Source of the DNA: Arcicella aquatica
Lineage (GTDB): Bacteria; Bacteroidota; Bacteroidia; Cytophagales; Spirosomataceae
Length of the DNA stretch: 64,000 bases
Assembly (NCBI RefSeq): GCF_034928825.1
Contig: NZ_JAYFUL010000014.1
Coordinates: 18,550-82,549 of the forward strand
Direction of reading: 5' to 3'
Made by a program: the position numbers and the translations under genes. Of the stretch, positions 1 through 6,995 are shown piece after piece (position 1 is the stretch's first letter; every line of letters begins with the position of its first letter). The notes under the pieces were generated by a model, which did not search any database, was not told the origin of the DNA, and worked only from the letters and a program-made list of their open reading frames with translations.

Positions 1-1068
1 TCCGTGAAGTTTAAGCGTGTAGGTAAATACGAAATGGATGAACTGATTGGAGTATATAATGCCATGATTGACCAACTCCGACAAGAACGCCTACAGGTAG
101 TTGAACAGCACTTTTTTCTGGAAAAACTCATTCAGGCTTCACCAATAGCCATTATCATTTTAGATTTTGATGGCAATATTGTCAAGACGAACCCCAAGGC
201 ACAAGAGCTTTTTACGTTGCCTGAATATTTGCCCAATACTTTACCATTAAGTCAAATTGCCCATCCTATTATTCCCCATTTAATATTATTAGAAAACAAA
301 GAAGCACAAACTGTACAATTAAATGGCTTGGCTACTTATAAAATTCAACGCTCATTTTTTATGGATAGGGGCTTTGCTCGCCCATTTTTACTCATTGAAG
401 AATTGACCACCGAAATTTTAGCAACCGAAAAGAAAGCTTATGGCAAAGTAATTCGGATGATGGCTCATGAAGTCAACAATTCAATAGGAGCAGTGAATTC
501 TATTCTGGAAGTAACCAAAAAATATATTGAAGAAGAAGACTTATCAAATGCTTTAAGGGTAGCCACTGAACGAAACGACCGTTTGAATCTTTTCATGAGG
601 CGTTTTGCTGATATTGTCCGTCTGCCTTTGCCTAATAAAGAAGAAAGGAATATCGCTAGCCTTGTAAAAAATACTGTACAATTGATGCGCCTGCAAATAG
701 AGCAAAAGGGTATCTTGATAATTAGTAATTATAAGGGAGAGGGAAAACCTATTTTGATAGATGTAGGGCAAATAGAACAAGTATTAGTGAATGTATTAAA
801 AAATGCCATTGAAGCTTGTGAAGGAAGTAGTGATAAAACCATTACTATCGATGTTGATGAGTATCAAATTATTATTGCTAATAATGGAAAGCCCATTCCA
901 AAAGCCATTGAACAGCAATTGTTTACCCCATTCTTTAGTGATAAGCCAGAAGGACAAGGTATAGGATTAATGCTTTGCAGAGAGATACTGAATAATCACG
1001 GCTTCAATTTTTCTTTACAAACAAAACCAGACGGTTGGACAGCATTTGTAATTGAATATCGCTTATAA
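1..1068 (+). CDS. Sensor histidine kinase, PAS-HisKA-HATPase (5' partial)
   Basis: The reading frame is open from base 1, so the gene starts outside the window; the visible part is at least 354 residues. The first ~45 residues look like the end of a HAMP/linker helix. A PAS-like segment follows (about 45-135), then a dimerisation helix with the phospho-acceptor motif MMAHEVNN (His about residue 155) and a HATPase domain with NVLKNAIEA (N box) and GQGIGLMLC (G2 box). The HEVNN form resembles NtrY/NtrB-type kinases that work with sigma-54 regulators (family knowledge). The missing upstream part probably holds membrane segments. A partner regulator is not adjacent; the NtrC-like protein at 11275-12438 is a possible one (inference). 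It converges with icd. Confidence 0.85.
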   Translation, partial: SVKFKRVGKYEMDELIGVYNAMIDQLRQERLQVVEQHFFLEKLIQASPIAIIILDFDGNIVKTNPKAQELFTLPEYLPNTLPLSQIAHPIIPHLILLENKEAQTVQLNGLATYKIQRSFFMDRGFARPFLLIEELTTEILATEKKAYGKVIRMMAHEVNNSIGAVNSILEVTKKYIEEEDLSNALRVATERNDRLNLFMRRFADIVRLPLPNKEERNIASLVKNTVQLMRLQIEQKGILIISNYKGEGKPILIDVGQIEQVLVNVLKNAIEACEGSSDKTITIDVDEYQIIIANNGKPIPKAIEQQLFTPFFSDKPEGQGIGLMLCREILNNHGFNFSLQTKPDGWTAFVIEYRL

Positions 1069-1102
1069 CAATCAATATAACCTGAAATTTCATTTAAAAC
1101 CA

Positions 1103-1136
1103 AAACAGGCAAAACCATTGTTGATTTTGCCTGTTT
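1103..1136. terminator. Bidirectional terminator hairpin between convergent genes
   Basis: A perfect 12-bp stem (AAACAGGCAAAA / TTTTGCCTGTTT) with a 10-nt loop lies between the kinase stop at 1068 and the icd stop at 1159. A- and T-rich arms on both sides allow it to serve both strands. Confidence 0.7.
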
Positions 1137-1158
1137 GTATGCTAAAGAAAAACGAAAA

Positions 1159-2391
1159 TTACTTCGCCAAAGCAGCTTTAAGATTTTCATCTAAAGCAGC
1201 CAAGAATTCTTCAGTATATAAATAATGCTCGCCATGATTCACTTTATTTCCGTGAATACAAACTGCTAAGTCTTTAGTCATTTTACCAGATTCAACTGTT
1301 TCAACACAAACTTTTTCTAACGTTTGGCAGAAGTTGATTAACTCATCGTTACCATCTAATTTACCACGGAACTCTAAACCACGAGTCCAAGCAAAGATAG
1401 AAGCGATAGGGTTAGTTGAAGTTGGTTTTCCTTTTTGGTGGTCACGGTAGTGACGCGTAACAGTACCATGTGCTGCTTCAGCTTCCATTGTTTTTCCGTC
1501 TGGAGTAATCAATACTGAAGTCATCAAACCTAATGAACCGAAACCTTGTGCAACTGTGTCAGACTGAACGTCTCCATCATAGTTTTTACAAGCCCAAACA
1601 AAATTACCATTCCATTTCAATGCAGAAGCTACCATGTCATCAATCAAACGGTGTTCGTAAGTAATGCCTGCTGCTTCGTATTGTGCTTTGTAATCTGCTT
1701 GGTAGATTTCTTCGAAGATATCTTTGAAACGGCCATCGTATTTTTTCAAGATGGTGTTTTTAGTAGATAAATATAAAGGCCATCCTTTGCTTAATGCCAT
1801 GTTGAAACATGAATGAGCAAAACCACGGATAGACTCGTCAGTGTTGTACATTGTTAATGCTACACCATCGTTTTTGAAGTTGAATACTTCAAAAGTTTGT
1901 GGTTCAGAACCATCTTCAGGCGTGAAAGTAACTGTTAATTTACCTTTTCCTTTTGTTAAGAAGTCAGTAGCACGGTATTGGTCACCAAAAGCGTGACGAC
2001 CAATCATAATTGGAGCTGTCCAGTTTGGTACTAATCTTGGAACGTTAGCACAAACGATTGGCTCACGGAAAACAGTACCATCCAAAATATTACGAATTGT
2101 TCCGTTTGGCGATTTCCACATTTGTTTCAAGCCGAACTCTTCAACACGTTGTTCGTCTGGAGTGATTGTAGCACATTTGATACCAACACCATATTCTTTG
2201 ATAGCATTTGCTGCATCAATCGTAACTTGGTCATTAGTTTCGTCACGGTATTCCATGCCTAAATCGTAGTATTTAATATCTACATCTAAGTAAGGAGTAA
2301 TCAACTTATCCTTAATGAATTTCCAGATAATTCGAGTCATTTCGTCGCCATCTAATTCAACGACAGGGTTCGCAACTTTAATTTTTTCCAT
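1159..2391 (-). CDS. icd: NADP-dependent isocitrate dehydrogenase
   Basis: This 410-residue protein oxidatively decarboxylates isocitrate to 2-oxoglutarate and makes NADPH in the cytoplasm. It is of the homodimeric type otherwise best known from eukaryotes (the IDH1/IDH2-like subfamily), not the E. coli Icd type. The substrate loop SPNGTIRNIL, the arginine motif GRHAFGDQYRATDF (matching human Arg132), the metal-binding stretch ACKNYDGDVQSD and the NADP loop AAHGTVTRHYR are all intact. The length matches the family. It stands alone, ending at a shared terminator with the upstream kinase. A TAnnTTTG promoter element lies about 84 nt upstream. It supplies substrate for the sucAB-lpd enzyme encoded at 19-25 kb. 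Confidence 0.97.
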   Translation of the reverse strand: MEKIKVANPVVELDGDEMTRIIWKFIKDKLITPYLDVDIKYYDLGMEYRDETNDQVTIDAANAIKEYGVGIKCATITPDEQRVEEFGLKQMWKSPNGTIRNILDGTVFREPIVCANVPRLVPNWTAPIMIGRHAFGDQYRATDFLTKGKGKLTVTFTPEDGSEPQTFEVFNFKNDGVALTMYNTDESIRGFAHSCFNMALSKGWPLYLSTKNTILKKYDGRFKDIFEEIYQADYKAQYEAAGITYEHRLIDDMVASALKWNGNFVWACKNYDGDVQSDTVAQGFGSLGLMTSVLITPDGKTMEAEAAHGTVTRHYRDHQKGKPTSTNPIASIFAWTRGLEFRGKLDGNDELINFCQTLEKVCVETVESGKMTKDLAVCIHGNKVNHGEHYLYTEEFLAALDENLKAALAK

Positions 2392-2474
2392 TGTGAAATA
2401 TGCTAATTGGGAATTTTGAACTTTAATTGTTTGAATTAATTCAAATTTCTTTTATTTAAAGAATGATTTTGGGG

Positions 2475-2482
2475 CAAAGGTA
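2475..2482 (-). promoter_or_regulatory. TAnnTTTG -7 element for icd
   Basis: The minus strand reads TACCTTTG, an exact match to the Bacteroidota -7 consensus, about 84 bp upstream of the icd start. No convincing -33 TTTG was found at the expected distance. Confidence 0.5.
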
Positions 2483-2696
2483 ATCAATGAATTAATACGG
2501 AATGTGTTTTGTTTCTCTAAATTCTATATAGATTGGCTAAGGTTTGAAAAAAATACAATTTTAAGTGCCTGAAAATAAAAATATTGGAAAATAGGGTGGT
2601 TAATAAAACTAACATTCAGTTGTTTGATAAAAATACATCATTACTGCTTATAAATACCTCTAGAAAAAGCCTTTTAACCAAAATAGTAACAAAGGC

Positions 2697-2730
2697 TTTG
2701 AAAAGAATAACAATTAATCTACTTACTTTG
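2697..2730 (+). promoter_or_regulatory. Probable promoter for GNAT gene
   Basis: TTTG at 2697-2700 and TTACTTTG at 2723-2730 (7 of 8 matches to TAnnTTTG) are 22 nt apart, within the Bacteroidota spacing range. The predicted transcription start is some 34 nt before the GTG at 2771. Confidence 0.4.
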
Positions 2731-2770
2731 TATTTTAATTAAAGCAAAATGATTTTAATCAATAGTATTT

Positions 2771-3175
2771 GTGGAAGTCAGAAAAATAAATCCTAGCGAT
2801 ACTTGGTCAATCCGACAAAGCGTAATGTGGCCAGATAAACCACTAGCTTATGTGCAATTGGAAGAAGATGAAAGAGGGGTGCATTTTGGAGTATTCGAAA
2901 ATACTGAATTGCTTTCTGTTGTATCCTTATTTTTAGAAGAAGAAAATGCCCAGTTTAGAAAATTTGCTACAAAAGTAGCCCATCAAGGCAAAGGTTATGG
3001 TTCTGTATTACTTCAAGCACTGATTGAAGAATGCGAAAAACAACATATAAAGAATCTCTGGTGTAATGCCAGAGTAAGTGCTTATCCGTTTTATCAAAAA
3101 TTTGGTTTTGAAATCGTGTCGGAAACGTGGACAAAAGATGGAATCGAGTTTGTGAAGATGAGTAAAACATTTTAA
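2771..3175 (+). CDS. GNAT family N-acetyltransferase
   Basis: A 134-residue single-domain acetyltransferase that would transfer an acetyl group from acetyl-CoA to an amine; the substrate cannot be told. The acetyl-CoA pyrophosphate loop is visible as HQGKGYGSVLL (about residues 70-82), followed by the typical C-terminal AYPFYQKFGFE beta-bulge segment. The start is GTG at 2771, chosen because the protein then begins directly at the first GNAT strand and a promoter-like pair lies just upstream. It is transcribed alone. Immediately downstream is a tRNA 3'-end remnant. Confidence 0.85.
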   Translation: MEVRKINPSDTWSIRQSVMWPDKPLAYVQLEEDERGVHFGVFENTELLSVVSLFLEEENAQFRKFATKVAHQGKGYGSVLLQALIEECEKQHIKNLWCNARVSAYPFYQKFGFEIVSETWTKDGIEFVKMSKTF

Positions 3176-3234
3176 TCTTTACGGCACCGGAAGGAATCGA
3201 ACCCACATCAAGCGTTTATGTTTTGAGTAAAACA
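3159..3234. repeat. 11-bp direct repeats flanking a tRNA fragment
   Basis: TGAGTAAAACA occurs at 3159-3169 (inside the last codons of the acetyltransferase gene) and again at 3224-3234. The 54 bp between the copies contain the tRNA 3'-end remnant, so the segment looks like a small insertion or the trace of an excision. Confidence 0.5.
3182..3211 (-). pseudogene. tRNA 3'-end remnant (T-arm and acceptor strand)
   Basis: Read on the minus strand this is GTGGG-TTCGATT-CCTTC-CGGTGCC-G: a T-stem, the canonical TTCGANN T-loop, the 3' T-stem (three to four of five pairs hold) and a 7-nt acceptor 3' strand with discriminator G. The 5' acceptor strand, D arm and anticodon arm are absent, since the sequence toward higher coordinates does not continue as a tRNA. 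Such fragments are commonly left at integration (att) sites; the amino acid identity cannot be determined. Confidence 0.6.
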
Positions 3235-3264
3235 CTGAAAACCCAAATTTAATTTTAATTAAAA

Positions 3265-4101
3265 ATGACTGATTATATATTAAGAATTGATTGTACCGAC
3301 GAAAAGGGACTTGTTCATAAAATTACAGGAGTACTTTTTTTTAATAACCTTAATATTGAACGTACCGACGAGTTTGTAGATGTTGACAACAATCTTTTTT
3401 TCATGCGTGTAGCTTTTTCTGGCGACTGCGACCCAGAAAGAATTGAAGATGGACTAAGAGGAATCCTGCCAAGTACCGCTAATATCGACCTTACTACTAA
3501 ACAAGTAAAAGACGTAGTGGTATTGGTTACCAAAGAACACCACTGCCTTTCAGATTTATTGATTAGAAATGAATTCAACGATTTGCCTTTTAATATTTTA
3601 GCAGTAATTGGCAATCATGAAGTATTACGTCCGCTTACTGAGAAATTTAATGTCCCTTTCCATTATGTTTCAGCAGAGGGTATTACGCGTGCTGAACATG
3701 AAAAGCAGATTGAAGAATTGGTGAAAAGTTACTCACCAGATTACCTGATTCTTGCCAAATTTATGCGCATCCTCACGCCAGAATTTACCAAGAAGTTCAG
3801 TAAGAAAGTTGTCAATATTCACCATTCATTTTTACCTGCTTTTATCGGAGCTAATCCGTATAAACAAGCACATCACAGAGGCGTAAAAATTATTGGTGCA
3901 ACAGCGCATTTTGTAACAGATGATTTGGATGAAGGTCCAATTATTTTTCAAGATATCACAAGAGTAGACCATACCAAAAATGCTTTAGAAATGGCTCAGG
4001 CTGGGCGTGATGTAGAGAAAATTGTATTGGCTAAAGCCTTAAAGTTTGTCCTTGAAGACCGTGTGTTTATTCATGGCAATAAGACGATTATTTTTGAGTA
4101 A
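3265..4101 (+). CDS. purU: Formyltetrahydrofolate deformylase
   Basis: A 278-residue cytoplasmic enzyme that hydrolyses 10-formyl-THF to THF and formate, balancing one-carbon pools. An N-terminal ACT domain (about 1-80, beginning YILRIDCTDEKGLVHKIT) precedes a formyltransferase-fold catalytic domain with LILAKFMRILTPEF, the catalytic-site histidines in NIHHSFLPAFIGANPY and the ATAHFVTDDLDEGPII signature. The length is normal. folA begins 20 nt after its stop, so the two folate genes are probably co-transcribed. Confidence 0.95.
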   Translation: MTDYILRIDCTDEKGLVHKITGVLFFNNLNIERTDEFVDVDNNLFFMRVAFSGDCDPERIEDGLRGILPSTANIDLTTKQVKDVVVLVTKEHHCLSDLLIRNEFNDLPFNILAVIGNHEVLRPLTEKFNVPFHYVSAEGITRAEHEKQIEELVKSYSPDYLILAKFMRILTPEFTKKFSKKVVNIHHSFLPAFIGANPYKQAHHRGVKIIGATAHFVTDDLDEGPIIFQDITRVDHTKNALEMAQAGRDVEKIVLAKALKFVLEDRVFIHGNKTIIFE

Positions 4102-4120
4102 AAAGTTAAATCAAACTACA

Positions 4121-4609
4121 TTGAAATTATCAATCATCGTAGCCGTTGCTGAAAACGGCGTTATCGGACATAATAATCAACTAATTTGGCGATTGCCTGA
4201 AGATTTAAAGATGTTTAAACGACTTACAACTGGGCATCCAGTGATTATGGGGCGTAAAACATTTGAATCTATCGGTAAGCCACTGCCAAATCGTACTTCC
4301 ATCATCATTACCCAAAATCCTGAATTTCAAGTGGAAGGCTGTATCACTGTTCATTCTTTGGAAGATGCTATCGAAGCAGCTAGTGAGATAGAAGATAACG
4401 AAGCCTTTATCATCGGTGGTGCAGAGATTTATCGCCTGTCCTTGCCTTTTACAGATAAAATCTATCTGACAGAAGTTCATCATGTTTTTGAAGGAGATAC
4501 TTTCTTTCCAGAACTTGATAAAAATGTTTGGGAAGAAGTAAGTAGAATAGACCACGAAACCGACGAGAAGCATTTGTATAGATACTCCTTTTTGGAATTG
4601 GAAAAGTAA
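4121..4609 (+). CDS. folA: Dihydrofolate reductase
   Basis: A 162-residue enzyme that reduces dihydrofolate to tetrahydrofolate with NADPH; target of trimethoprim-type antifolates. Visible signatures are SIIVAVAENGVIG at the N-terminus, the LPEDLKMFKRLT substrate helix, VIMGRKTFESIGKPLPNR and the GG nucleotide motif in AFIIGGAEIYR. The start is taken as TTG at 4121, which gives MKLSIIVAVAENG and the family's usual length; an upstream in-frame start at 4046 would overlap purU by 56 bp and add 25 residues the family lacks. It is the second gene of a purU-folA unit. Confidence 0.93.
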   Translation: MKLSIIVAVAENGVIGHNNQLIWRLPEDLKMFKRLTTGHPVIMGRKTFESIGKPLPNRTSIIITQNPEFQVEGCITVHSLEDAIEAASEIEDNEAFIIGGAEIYRLSLPFTDKIYLTEVHHVFEGDTFFPELDKNVWEEVSRIDHETDEKHLYRYSFLELEK

Positions 4610-4612
4610 TTT

Positions 4613-4684
4613 GAAAATTTGAAGATGTGTTGATTTGAAAATTAGGATTTAAATTTTCGTGCGTTAACATTCTTCAAAATTTTC
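4613..4684. repeat. Imperfect inverted repeat downstream of folA
   Basis: GAAAATTTGAAGATG (4613-4627) is answered by CATTCTTCAAAATTTTC (4668-4684), giving an imperfect stem. A TTTGAAAAT motif recurs between the arms. It may act as a weak terminator or be a degenerate intergenic repeat. Confidence 0.4.
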
Positions 4685-4707
4685 TTTAGACTAAACGAAT
4701 ATTTTAA

Positions 4708-5118
4708 ATGATACAAATAGCCGACAAAGCCATTGATATTCAAGCTTGTATTGATGCCGCACAGTCAGAACGTGCGGGAGCAGTGGATGTATTTATCGGA
4801 ACTGTCAGAAATCATAATAATGCCAAAGAAGTAGTAAGACTAATCTTTGAAACGTATGATACAATGGCGGTAAAAAAAATGCAGGCACTAGCCGACCAAG
4901 CCAGAGAAAAATGGGAGATTGAAAAAATCGTAATGGTACATCGCAAAGGAACATTAGAAATCGGCGATGTGGCTGTGGTAATTGCTGTTTCTACACCACA
5001 CCGAGCTGCCTCTTTTGAAGCTTGCCAATGGCTAATTGATACCCTCAAACAAGTAGTACCTATCTGGAAAAGAGAAGTTTATAAAGATGGCGAAGAGTGG
5101 CTAGAAGCACACCCTTGA
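4708..5118 (+). CDS. moaE: Molybdopterin synthase catalytic subunit
   Basis: A 136-residue MoaE, which transfers sulfur from thiocarboxylated MoaD onto precursor Z to make molybdopterin. The motif FIGTVRNHN near residue 30, HRKGTLEIGDVAV, the STPHRAASFEACQWLID helix and the active-site lysines in VPIWKREVYKDGEEW match the family. It stands without moaA, moaC or moaD in this window. Its stop lies 1 bp from the stop of the convergent LuxE-like gene, with no room for a terminator. Confidence 0.92.
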   Translation: MIQIADKAIDIQACIDAAQSERAGAVDVFIGTVRNHNNAKEVVRLIFETYDTMAVKKMQALADQAREKWEIEKIVMVHRKGTLEIGDVAVVIAVSTPHRAASFEACQWLIDTLKQVVPIWKREVYKDGEEWLEAHP

Positions 5119-5119
5119 T

Positions 5120-6130
5120 TTATAAAATCATCAGGTTACAACCGCGAATATCCGAATTGTCAAACCTGCCTAATACCCTAAATTGTCCAGTGTCAGGGAT
5201 AAATGAGCCTAAATCTTTGGTTTCAATAAATGAGCAAGAGTCTACATTGGCTAAATCAATGACATTGATGCCTCCTCTAGTTTGATGTTCAACATTAAAA
5301 GGGTCGTTTACATCTCTTAATAAGATTTTCATCGAAGCAGGTAAATCAAAAATACCCTCTCCGAATGAATACCCTTGCGATAATAATTCGGTCATGCCAT
5401 ATTCTGAATGAATTTTATCGACATAGAAGGCATTCGTCAGTATTTCATGTACTTCTTCGCGGAGCAATTCTTTTCTTCGCCCTTTCATACCGCCTGTTTC
5501 CATTACTGTTAAGTGTTGAAATGCTTGAAGGAAAGATAAGTCTAAGCCCGCTTCAGCAAAATCTAGTAAGCCAAAGGTCACCCCGATTAATAATATTTTT
5601 TTAGAAGAATCCTCTGAGGTAATTCTTTTTAAGGTAGTTGCTAGTTCGTGGTAATTATTCAGATAAAATCCTGAATCTGGCGATTTACTTTGTTTGATAA
5701 AATGCTCGACCATATACACCAAAGAAGAATTGTTTCGCTCAAGATAGGAAGGGAGCAATGCCAGAATTTGAAATTCAGCGAGTGTACCATAGAATTTTTC
5801 AAAAATCTGTTCGGCAATTTGCAAATAGAAATCAGGGTCGGCTACCAAGTGTCTTGATGTATTTTGCCCTGTCGTTCCGCTACTTTCAAAAATTATTTTT
5901 GGTTGTACTTCACCACTGAGGATGGTCTGAGTTTTGAAAAATTCAATCGGCAAAAATGGAATGTCTTTAATTGACTGAACCTTTGATACATCAACTTGTA
6001 GATATTTTAAGTACTTTGCATAAGTAACGTTATTTTGAGCTTGAAAACGGAAAATACTTAGTGCCAAGTCATCAAAATTTTGTGTATTTACGTTGAGTAC
6101 GCTTGCTTTTAATTGTGCTGATGTTATCAT
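5120..6130 (-). CDS. LuxE/PaaK-like acyl-activating (ANL superfamily) protein
   Basis: A 336-residue protein of the acyl-protein synthetase LuxE-like group, a short branch of the adenylate-forming superfamily. Family members activate a carboxylate with ATP and pass it to a thiol; here the substrate is unknown. The P-loop-like FESSGTTGQNTSRH (about residue 80), a KGRRKE motif and the A5-like SEYGMTELLSQGY are clear, and the short C-terminus ends at LGRFDNSDIRGCN, so no long C-terminal lid domain is present. I place the start at the ATG at 6130, because a TAnnTTTG element lies 40 bp upstream, and an earlier in-frame start at 6214 would lie outside the transcript. Possible role in lipid or secondary metabolite formation (inference). 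Confidence 0.8.
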   Translation of the reverse strand: MITSAQLKASVLNVNTQNFDDLALSIFRFQAQNNVTYAKYLKYLQVDVSKVQSIKDIPFLPIEFFKTQTILSGEVQPKIIFESSGTTGQNTSRHLVADPDFYLQIAEQIFEKFYGTLAEFQILALLPSYLERNNSSLVYMVEHFIKQSKSPDSGFYLNNYHELATTLKRITSEDSSKKILLIGVTFGLLDFAEAGLDLSFLQAFQHLTVMETGGMKGRRKELLREEVHEILTNAFYVDKIHSEYGMTELLSQGYSFGEGIFDLPASMKILLRDVNDPFNVEHQTRGGINVIDLANVDSCSFIETKDLGSFIPDTGQFRVLGRFDNSDIRGCNLMIL

Positions 6131-6169
6131 TTTGGGGTCGATTCGTGAAATCAATCTAATATCGTTCTG

Positions 6170-6177
6170 CAAAATTA
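6170..6177 (-). promoter_or_regulatory. TAnnTTTG -7 element for the LuxE-like gene
   Basis: The minus strand reads TAATTTTG. Transcription would start near 6163, giving a leader of about 33 nt to the ATG at 6130; this decides the start codon. Confidence 0.55.
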
Positions 6178-6259
6178 AGCAAATCATTAACTTTACAGAA
6201 CAATAAAACAACAAGGAAGCGAGGAAAATCGTTATACCGTTAAAATGTTTTTAAATGCT

Positions 6260-6802
6260 ATGAGAAAGAACTTATACATCTTTAGTTTTTTAGTGCTTAT
6301 GTTTTCTTGTACGGGCGTACCAGATTTTAGTAATATACCCAGTATTTCATATAATAATCTTCGTATCATCACTACAGAAAAACCAACTCAATTGGGGGTT
6401 ACCAAAAAAGACTCTGTGATTATTTCTATTAACTTTCAAGATGGTGACGGTGATTTAGGATTTAATACTCAGGAGTTCGCAGCGTTGCAAAAAAAATATG
6501 GTTTAGATGTCAGGACTTTCTTGATTGATTTATATGTAAAAAAGAATGGTAAGTTCGTATTGAGCGACCCTAGTGTGAAATTTGGAGGGAATATATTATT
6601 CCATTTAAAAGATGGTACTAAGGCTGGTCCTATCGAAGGGGTCGTAGATTATTCTGTCAATTTTGAATACCTTAACTTCGCAGGGATTCCTAATCTAACT
6701 GGTAAAAAGGATACAGTGAAGTTTGAAATAACGATTAAAGACAGAGCAATGAACACAAGTAATACTACTGAAACCCCAGAGGTTGTTATTTTTAATCAAT
6801 AG
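6260..6802 (+). CDS. Hypothetical lipoprotein
   Basis: A ~180-residue protein of unknown function. It begins with a lipoprotein signal (MRKNLYIFSFLVLMFSC; the cysteine would be the lipidated residue) and so should sit in the periplasm or outer membrane. The mature part is beta-rich, with a GDGDLGF motif near residue 65 that could be a calcium-type acidic loop (inference). An in-frame ATG at 6245 would add five residues before the signal. A strong terminator follows directly, so it is monocistronic. Confidence 0.7.
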   Translation: MRKNLYIFSFLVLMFSCTGVPDFSNIPSISYNNLRIITTEKPTQLGVTKKDSVIISINFQDGDGDLGFNTQEFAALQKKYGLDVRTFLIDLYVKKNGKFVLSDPSVKFGGNILFHLKDGTKAGPIEGVVDYSVNFEYLNFAGIPNLTGKKDTVKFEITIKDRAMNTSNTTETPEVVIFNQ

Positions 6803-6825
6803 AATCAGTCATAAAACATTACGAT

Positions 6826-6859
6826 CAAAATTGGCATGGCTTCGGTCATGCCAATTTTG
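6826..6859 (+). terminator. Rho-independent terminator
   Basis: A 13-bp perfect stem (CAAAATTGGCATG / CATGCCAATTTTG) closes over the loop GCTTCGGT and is followed by TTTT. It ends the lipoprotein gene. Confidence 0.85.
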
Positions 6860-6905
6860 TTTTAGCTTAATCAAGCTTTCTAACAGCCTTTTCCTCTATT
6901 TTTTT

Positions 6906-6913
6906 TATCTTTG
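6906..6913 (+). promoter_or_regulatory. TAnnTTTG -7 element for the S9 peptidase gene
   Basis: TATCTTTG is an exact match, giving a leader of about 76 nt to the GTG at 6996. Confidence 0.5.
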
Positions 6914-6995
6914 ACAATAACATAAAAAGGTTTTCTAGTTTGAATGAAAAACTTTCCAGAAATCAACCAATCAACAATCAAGCCCCATAATATTC

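Larger units (their letters stand above)
2392..2770. other. Intergenic region, divergent promoters
   Basis: A 379-bp AT-rich gap between divergently transcribed icd and an acetyltransferase gene. Apart from the -7 element for icd and a -33/-7 pair for the acetyltransferase, no coding potential, hairpin or repeat is evident. Confidence 0.6.

Noticed and set aside
2967..3206. Minus-strand open frame overlapping the acetyltransferase gene and tRNA remnant
   Set aside because: It is opposite a clear GNAT gene, and its N-terminus MGSIPSGAV is the translation of the tRNA fragment.
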